NCBI RefSeq assembly: GCF_021155765.1
Contig: NC_060117.1
Location: 1,496,501 to 1,560,500 of the forward strand
Origin: Diprion similis
Taxonomy: Eukaryota > Arthropoda > Insecta > Hymenoptera > Diprionidae
Length of the DNA stretch: 64,000 bases
Reading direction: 5' to 3'
The position numbers were made by a program, and so were the translations under genes. The number at the start of each line of letters is the position of its first letter. Position 1 is the stretch's first letter. The notes below the pieces were generated by a model that ran no database searches, had not been told where the DNA came from, and saw only the letters and a program-made list of their open reading frames with translations. Below are positions 56,328-64,000 of this stretch, one piece after another.

Positions 56328-58707
56328 GAGAGAAAGAGAGAGAGAGAGATCGAATGAGTGGGAAACGAGGGGGGAGAACGAATTTTCGTGATTCTCGTAC
56401 TGTATAATTCTCTACCCGTTGCAGATTAAATCGCGCATGAAATTGCACGTCGCTCGATCGGTATGGTAGGTATAATGAAAATACCGATACCTGACGTACG
56501 TAATTCGTAATTCGTTCGATATTCGTCGTTGAAAATTGTATTACAGGAGATTATAATAGAGAGCAAAGCTGGCTGCTCGCTGCTGGCTGCTGGCTGCTCG
56601 GCGAAAAGCGAAAATATATATATATATATATACATAGTAGAATGAAAATTGAAAGAGAAAAAAAAAATATGCTCATTCTTTTAAATTTTCATCGTAAAAG
56701 TAGATTATCCGCCTTGCGTCTAATAAATTTTCTATAATATAATTGTTGTTGTTCGTGTTGTTGTCGTTATTACTATATTTTTGTTTCTAATCTTTAATTT
56801 CTCATTCAACGTTTTCGGTATAAGGAATTAGAAAAAAAAAATTTTTTTGTTTTTTTTACACTATACTTATCTATTATCAATTATTAGTATTATTATAATT
56901 ATTTTATACGGATAAAACAGTAATAATGATAATAATTGAACAGCAGCAGCAGCTAACAGGTTCAGAACCGCCCTCCGGACCGCGAACAGAGGAGAGCCGG
57001 AAATATAATTCGCCAGCTCTTTGTTTGTGACACTTGCAAATTACTCTACCACCCCCACCCCCACCTCCAGCCCCACCTTTCCCTCGACCAAATAATATTC
57101 CTCTAAATTCCGTGTGTATTTTATATAATGCTGCACGGCGAGGAGAGAGAGAGAGAGAGAGTAACGTTACGGGAATCAGTTAAGAGAGATTATTTGTAAT
57201 AAATATGTTAATATAATGCGTTGTTGCGATAAGAAAGAAATTTTTTCATAAGTAGAAGGAGAGAGAGATAAGGGGATAGGAAAAGAGAGAAAGAAAAGAA
57301 AACAAAACAAACGGCAAGTAATCAAAAAAAACTATAGGGATGTTTAAAAAATAATCGAAATCGTTAATTATCTATTGAAAATTTTAATTTCCGTATTATT
57401 GTTCAGTTTTGTTTAATTTAAAATTTTTTTTTTTTTTTTCTATTTGTGTTTCTTTGTATTATAGTATATATAACTATTATTTTCACTTAAGAGATATTAT
57501 TACGCGCTCATTTTGTGAGAGAGAAATTTTATCCGTAAACTTCTCTTATACCGGTCGCTTTTCGGTTATTACCGGTTTTCGCGAATCAGTTTCCGCTCGT
57601 TTACTTTCCTCCTCCTCCTTTTCCTTTTCCTTTTCTTTTTCCACCCTTGCTCCTCCAGCTTTTCCTTATATTCTTCCCTTTTCCAATTCTCGTTAAAATT
57701 CAGCTACTTATTCTCTCACGTTTTCCACCCATTCGCGTGCGTACATATATATGGGGCATTCCAGCTCACTTTGGTCTACGTAAATTCCTTGACCTCTCGG
57801 ATTTGGCTCGCAATTTTTTATACGATTTATTTCACTTTGAAAAGCGCCAGCTTTCTTTTTTACATTTTTTTTAACACGGTTCAAATATTCTACAATTTTT
57901 CTCAACCATCTTGTTGATCGATACAATTTAAAAAATCTGAATAAATTCTGTAAAAATCATCTGTCAGGTATCAAAATTTTTAAGCTTACAGCCGGAGTGA
58001 GGAGATTTTTTTTTTTTTTACTGTTTTTAAGCTTTTGTTGCTAAATAATGTTGAAAAAAAAATTAGAAGCGTCATTTTACTATATATCATTGCTGAAACA
58101 TTTTCATATATGTCGTACCGGATTTTTTATAATTTTTTTTTTTCTCACCATTTTTCTCACCATTTTACGATTTGCAAATTTTTTCATCGTCACACAAACA
58201 AGACTTGCGCGCGTTATTTTCCACCGTAGCGTCTAACTTCTGTGTTTATTCTATTCATTATTGCTATTCTCTTTCTTTTTATGTCTCATCTTTAAATTTA
58301 CTTTCACCAGAATAGTCAGACGAGAAAATTAAAACTCAAACGATTGTACACACAAGAATACTTTTTTTTTTTTTTTTCTTTTTTTCATCAAGTTGTTCAC
58401 GTCTTCGCGTGTATAACGGATGAAAAATATGGAAATGAAAATCGATCCGTCAAAGAAATAAAAATAAGAATAATAATGATAATAATATGAACAAGACGAA
58501 GAAGAAGGAGAGAATCGAGTGTAACGTGAAATACCGTACATGCTTGAGAATCGAGGGAAATTGCGTCACAGCCGCAGCGTCTCTTCTTCGACTCACTTTG
58601 TTCGCATGAAATTTGCGAGAGGCTAGCAGGAAAAGAAGAGAAAAATGCGCGGAAGTTACGCTGCGGTTGCCAGGAGAATTGGAGTGTAAGGGACACATTT
58701 ATATTAT

Positions 58708-58738
<31 letters not shown>

Positions 58739-59049
58739 AATTATACGTATGTATATGCATGTGTGTATCACACCAACGCTGAAAGTGTTTGCACTCAAGA
58801 AGTACTCTTTCCATTTTATTATCTTTATTCGCTTGCGCTTCGGTCGCAACTTTTTCTTCTATTTCTTCGTCATATGCTTCGCGGTGGAAAGGAAAGAGGG
58901 AAGGAGATGTCGGCGAGGAGGGGAGGAAGATATCTTAAGTTTAAGGGTCGAAGAAGAATACTTTTGTAATAATTGCAAACTCCCAAGGGATCCACGGCTC
59001 GCTTCCAACCGACCCTCGAGCTACTTAAGATCATGTAGTATGACTGCCT

Positions 59050-59330
59050 TTACCGACCGAGTCGACTCACTTTTTTTTATTCCTATCATAAATAAACTAA
59101 GGACTGAAAGGGTTGAAATTTCGACGGTGTATCGGTCTTTATGTTGCCGAATTTAAGAAATTTATTCCTGTTTTGAAAATCGTAAAAAAAGATATAATCT
59201 TCGGGATATGAGTAACTTTCCTGAATTTCGTTACGAATCAGCGATACACCGTTGAAATTTGAACCCTCTTCGTTCGTTTGTTTATTTAATATAGGAGGAA
59301 AAAGGGTGAGTTTGCTCGGTCGGTAAAGGT
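59050..59330. mobile_element. About 280-bp foldback element
   Basis: TTTACCGACCGAGTCGACTC on the left is mirrored by GAGTTTGCTCGGTCGGTAAA on the right. Inner blocks (GGTTGAAATTTCGACGGTGTATCG and its partner) also pair to a short spacer near 59170-59205. Non-coding. Confidence 0.7.
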
Positions 59331-60810
59331 AGGAGTACTTCATTACATTAAGATTCGGGTTTCCCTTCGTCCGTCGGTATTTGTTATATCCTGATAAATC
59401 CAGGCTGGGATGTAGAAGCAATAATTCAAACCCCGAGGCTGTACGTTGGGGAAAATATAATTTTCAGTATACATATACGTAGTATTAACTCACCTCACCA
59501 CCATCACTATGTAATTAACTTGGGTTCTTAATTAAGAATTTTTCCATTCTCTTCTGATCGTTATGCCGCTATTGTATATGAAATTGAACCAACTAGAATT
59601 CGGGAAATTATAGTTGTTTTCAAATTTAATATTCTTTATTGTACGACGAATAGTTTTCCAAAAATCAAATTTTTGATTCTACTTGTCTTGAAAATTTTTC
59701 ACGCAATAATCTGAAGATAAAAAAAAAAGTCGAGAAATGTTTTCACGCCGTGCACTAATTTACCAGAATAGAAAAAAAAAAAAAAATTAAGTCAATGAGC
59801 TCTGAGGGTAAGTTGAATCGATAAACTGGAAATCCTCCCTGAAGGTATATAAATTTTTCACTCAAAATAATAAGTGATCAAACGTAATTTCCAACAAAGT
59901 CAAGTCGATGTAACAAGTCGTTTATTACAAAGTTCAGATTCGTTGTCAGTGTTGTTTTAAAATTGTGTTCTTAGTCACAGGGATCCTTTTTTTTAATCGT
60001 TACACATTCAAACTTGATTTATTAGTTTCATTTTCATCCCTTGACAAACTTTTTTCTCTCACCTTTCCGCACTGACCAAGATATTATTCAACAAATATCT
60101 TTATTACAACCGACAATTGCAATTTAGGTAATACTACGATATATAATCAAACCCAACAACCCACATCCATACACACATACCTACACCCATATCTCAGTCT
60201 TCCCCTCGTTAATCTTCGGCCAATCTTAATCTCTTGGATTAAATGGGAATCTGGCGAAAGGGATCTGCACCCACGTCTCCTGCATGCATGCATGCGGACC
60301 ACCACCACCACCACCACCACCTCCAACAACAACAATAACAACCGGCTGATTGTTCGCCGGTGGTAATTGTTGCTAATGGTATCGGATTGCCGACCCATCG
60401 CTGCTGCAGCAGCTCTCGAGTGTTCAGTGTGCAAGCCGAACACATCCTTGACTCAGGTGTTACACTGCATCCAGTAACTAGCACTGCGCCAGATGCTGCT
60501 GCTTGCAATCCCTCACGTTGGTTAGGTAGACCATTAGACCATTAGACAGTTGCAATCTTACATGGACCAATGGTCATTGGCCATTGGTTTTTTATTCAAT
60601 GCGTTTAATAATCCACAAGGAATAGAAGAAGAAGAAGAAGAAAAAGACGAAGAAGAAGAGGACTGTTTGGAAGAGATTGAAATGGTTTCGAGGTTCGATT
60701 AACCGAGTCATCAAAAGGTTGTCATCGTCATCCGTCTTCAAGACGGAAGCGAAAGTCGAACGGTGTGTAGGTACTACTTTCAATTGCTCCATTTCGAAAC
60801 ATGTCCAAGT

Positions 60811-60838
60811 TGAAGTTAGTCACGTTAAAGTAACGGAA
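60811..60838. repeat. Solo TIR end of the GAAGTTAGTAACGTTA family
   Basis: TGAAGTTAGTCACGTTAAAG followed by TAACGGAAGATC matches the family's left end. I found no right end downstream, so this is a fragment or a coincidental short match. Confidence 0.4.
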
Positions 60839-61202
60839 GATCGCGGAGAAATTCTATCATACTTCACACCTCAGCCTCGTCGATGAAGAGTGGTTGTGAT
60901 GAAAAAACAGTGGAACGATAACTCAAGATGCAAAGAAGAACAAGCCGAAATTCAGCTCCTTTTTCACTTCCTCCGTCCCGTTCGGTTCATGTATCTTGTT
61001 GTTATAACGTACCCAAGAGGCGTGCCTGGGAAAATCCCTGAGGTATCTTAAGGGCGGGTGAAAGGCGGAACCACAAGGTTTGAACTTCTTCTTTCCATGA
61101 GACCCTCTGACCTCCTGACTGATTCGCGGACGTACGTTGGCGGTGGATGCAGGGCGAGATCCTCACCCACCTTTTCATCTTTTCTTCTTCTTCTATTTTT
61201 AT

Positions 61203-61245
61203 CCTCCTCTCCTCTCCTCTCCTCTCCTCTCCTCTCCTCTCCTTT
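61203..61245. repeat. (CTCTC)n pentanucleotide array
   Basis: Eight or so CTCTC units sit directly upstream of a CCAAG acceptor-like site. The array would act as an exceptionally long polypyrimidine tract if the next exon is real. Confidence 0.8.
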
Positions 61246-61250
61246 CCAAG

Positions 61251-61437
61251 GAGATACGTCATCACCGTCGGCAGACGACGCGACGGGGACCACGCGGTGT
61301 TATCGAGCGGGCTGCACCCCGAGTTTGAACAACGAGATGGCACGAAGAGTGCCGAAGCCTGGCGAGCCGAGCAACCGACCCTTCGACTCCTCTCTGGGTC
61401 AGGTCACGCTGGGTCAAAACCCCGACTGACTCGTTAA
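61251..61437 (+). CDS. Candidate downstream exon of the large gene
   Basis: After the pyrimidine array and CCAAG, a GC-rich block opens. The preceding exon ends in phase 2 (TG), and one base (G) completes Trp; the frame then runs RYVITVGRRRDGDHAV... for about 61 codons to TAA at 61435. A second plus-strand frame and the minus strand are also open, so the frame is ambiguous and other exons may lie in between. No domain was recognised. Confidence 0.25.
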
Positions 61438-61673
61438 TGTCCCTGCTGCTTCTGCTGCTGCTGCTCTTGCAGACCGTCAACCCCGGTACGCGATGTCATA
61501 CTGTCCTTGATATCGTACTTCCTTCCTTCCATCCTTGATCCTAGTTTCTCCACCGTAGTCGCTATCATCAATTGGCCAGGACTCCTTGTCTTCTTCTTCT
61601 TCGTCCTCTTTGGTTCTTGTACAACACGTGCTATACCTTGGAACTCGATGTCTTCAGGGTCCAATGACTCCAA
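61434..61673 (-). other. Protein-like minus-strand frame, unassigned
   Basis: An 80-codon frame rich in Lys/Arg/Gln ends at 61434, with a stop immediately upstream of its TTG start. It could be a terminal exon of a minus-strand gene (weak acceptor TTAAAG) or chance. It competes with the plus-strand reading next to it. Confidence 0.15.
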
Positions 61674-64000
61674 ACTTTAACGTACTTATGGAACAGCTTG
61701 AACGATTGATGCACCATGGATAGTGAACACGAATTAGACGACATATCTGGTGTGGTGACAGCAATGATTTGGATCGAATTATAGAGTAACATGAATTAAG
61801 GTGTCGATAGTAGTTTGAGAAAAGGTTTTGTACCTAGAACGTAATTCGAAATGCCTGGGAATGCAACCAGTGAATGAACAACCGTGTCAATATCGGTATG
61901 TGTAGGTGTGCTTTTATGTAGTTTGTTCAATCACTGGTATCTAGTCATCGCCTTGGTTTGATGAATTATTGAAATATTTACTCAAGCATCACACTGATAT
62001 CGTTATGATAATAACTCAATCTGATACAAGCGAAGCGCGAAGAGATGAAGTTCGTTCAGGTTGCCTATCGGAATTCAGAGCGAATCAACGGACACCAGGG
62101 ATTCGGTTACACAGAAGCTCTGAACCGCGACGATCAAAGGGCTAATTAGTACAGTTAGAAATTAGTTAACGCCGAATATTGGCCTCATCCTTGAAAACGG
62201 GACGGTCAAGTCCGGCAAGTCTGATCCTCATCTTACGGAGGAGGGGGAGAAGAGGAGTAGCAAGTATCATCATCGGGGTTCACTTCGCCGCTCGACACGC
62301 AAGACCGAGTTTCTCAATTAGGAATTCCCGAAGGTATCTGGATATCTATCTATCCATCCATCCATCGGGTTTGGATTATGTAATCGCAGCTTCATCGTAA
62401 TGAAAGCGGGAACAGATATATAGACAGAGAGGGACGAGGAAAATTGGACAGAATGAAAGATCAAAATTATTCATTCTCTCTCTCTCTCTCAATATTACAC
62501 AAATCGGAACAGCCTCCGCGGATGTAAATAACACCGTATAACCTATTAAACCCATCGAGAATATTATATACACGAACAACATTTTCCCAATTAAGTGTAT
62601 ATTATACATATATATACATATAGATATAGATATAGATATAGATATTGAACCACGAATTCCTGTTATACCTCTGTATTATATCCCCGGGATTACCAGAGGG
62701 TTAAACAAGCATTCGAAGCGCTTCGATCAGCTACTGCCAAGTAGATGTATACATAAACCGAATCGCGATACCGCTGGTGGGGTTTCAGCGTATCATCGTC
62801 ATCATGATCATCATCAAAGAGAGGAATTATTCAGCTCCACGGAATACATGTTGTACCTATGTGTATAGGTGCTTCTACAATCCGGTTCAGACTGCATATA
62901 GATTCCAGGCATCTGGGGCTGCAACACCGATGCATATCTCTATGTCTGCGTTACAACTTGCTGAATGCAATGGCGGGGGGTAAAAATGTGGCTGTTTGTT
63001 GGTAGACCGATGTAATCGTACCCGTAACCGTCACCTCGATATATATATGTGCCTATGATCATTGCTCGATATCACCTGCAGCACGGACTAATACAGAATC
63101 TTTATTTTGCGGCTGATCAGTCACACGGCTGAGAATTATATTTATCGAAAATACCTGTTTATTTTTACACCATCGTATTAAGTGAGAAAAATCAAGACCG
63201 GTTTGATTCAACGATTTTTTTCTACGGTTAACCGTTTTCAAATCGCAGACGTTCGACTGTACCGACCAATTGGAACGCGCGGCGCATCCGACCGTTACAC
63301 TTTAGCCGTGCGCCGATTGGCCCGCAACTTGAAAACGTTCCAGTTTGAAAACTGTCAGAGTCACGATCTTTCGGCTGAGACATATTCGTCTCGGAATTTC
63401 GGGCTGCGTGGCTTCGCGAGGTAATAAAAGTTGATTAAAAAAAAACAAAAAAAAAAAAAATCTCTTTATATACTATTCCTCTCACTTGAATATACAGACA
63501 TAATCGTTGTATAATAATTACAAACCGGCAATTACTTGTTATGCGTATATTATAACAGTTTTTGGTATATACAACAGATATTACGTACTCAAGCTGCAGC
63601 GTGGATACGTAACTTGTAATTGTTATCCCTTCTTAACGGTGGCCCGTATTCCTTGGAATAATTTTTATTGCAGCGTTCACCTAATTACGGGTTATTATTA
63701 TTATTATTATCATTATTATTATACGTATACGAGTACTTGTGTTGAAACGCGTGCATGACACCGTTCACACATTGCCTCGTTCGCCTTCTTCCCACCTACA
63801 ATTAGCATATAATCTCATCAGTTTAATTCAAATCTCTTAATACTGCTTGTAGCAGTAGTTACACGTATACTTTATACAAAATTTACTTTTATTTTTTTCG
63901 GCCTCTAATTTTTTCTTGCCCGACAGTCAATTGTTGTTACTCGAGCGAGAAGTCGATACACAAACTTGAAAGATTTCTTTTTTTTTTCTTCTTTTATTTT
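61674..64000. other. Non-coding DNA to the right edge
   Basis: AT-rich sequence with (ATAGAT)n at 62617-62645 and (ATT)n at 63688-63722. No exon, RNA gene or mobile element that I can support. Confidence 0.4.

Larger units (their letters stand above)
49674..61250 (+). other. Probable intron after the large exon; no supported exon
   Basis: The donor TG|GTGAGTTC opens this stretch. It contains pyrimidine triplet arrays at 50206-50340, (TTCC)n at 50606-50638, (CCCT/TTCC)n at 51938-51988, (TC)n at 53841-53873, (GT)n at 55848-55878, (TA)n at 56008-56031 and 56140-56205, (GATA)n at 56297-56327, G runs near 55625 and (ACC)n near 60298-60320. Open frames are short or repeat-derived. Confidence 0.4.

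Noticed and set aside
1..64000. tRNA, rRNA, CRISPR array, bacterial or viral insert
   Set aside because: By eye I found no cloverleaf with B-box, no rRNA-like conserved stretch, no regular spacer array and no viral or bacterial protein. A tRNAscan-SE and Infernal run would be needed to exclude small RNAs.

Overview
The window is nuclear DNA from an arthropod, most likely an insect. Genes are split by short GT-AG introns (often 60-110 nt). The DNA between genes is AT-rich and full of microsatellites, homopolymer runs and small inverted-repeat elements. The proteins that can be recognised are animal-type (VPS18, alkyladenine DNA glycosylase, a Dpy-30 motif protein). I see no prokaryotic operons, rRNA, tRNA, CRISPR array or viral genes. 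The style fits Hymenoptera, but the order is inference.

Left part (1-16.5 kb): 1-4.2 kb is repeat-rich and holds a MITE and two copies of a TIR element. A tiny minus-strand first coding exon (4282-4265) faces VPS18, so 4.3-5.3 kb is probably a divergent promoter. VPS18 (5316-9784, +) can be rebuilt as 18 exons coding for about 1000 residues. It lies tail to tail with an alkyladenine DNA glycosylase gene (12281-10278, -). That gene has two tandem, mutually substitutable last coding exons. A four-exon Dpy-30 motif gene follows at 15286-16542 (+).

Middle and right (17.5-64 kb): a GC-rich promoter/5'UTR zone near 17.6-18.2 kb leads to an ATG exon with a perfect donor. By reading phase this joins an exon at 25124 and a 2.2-kb exon at 47514-49673, giving one very large gene. 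The large exon codes for a disordered His/Gln/Pro/Ser-rich protein with recurrent [DE]R[YF] motifs. The gene probably continues right; a phase-compatible candidate exon lies at 61251. Inside its 22-kb second intron, on the same strand, is a six-exon gene (29508-32836) for a 459-residue Cys/Pro-rich protein that I do not recognise. This nested gene is the most novel coding feature here.

Mobile DNA: there is a dispersed family with TIR TGAAGTTAGTAACGTTA (six full or degenerate copies plus fragments), a 644-bp near-perfect foldback palindrome at 20221-20864, smaller foldbacks at 36342, 43083 and 59050, and several other dispersed or tandem repeats. Exon limits come from splice-site reading and phase only; no search or expression data were available.
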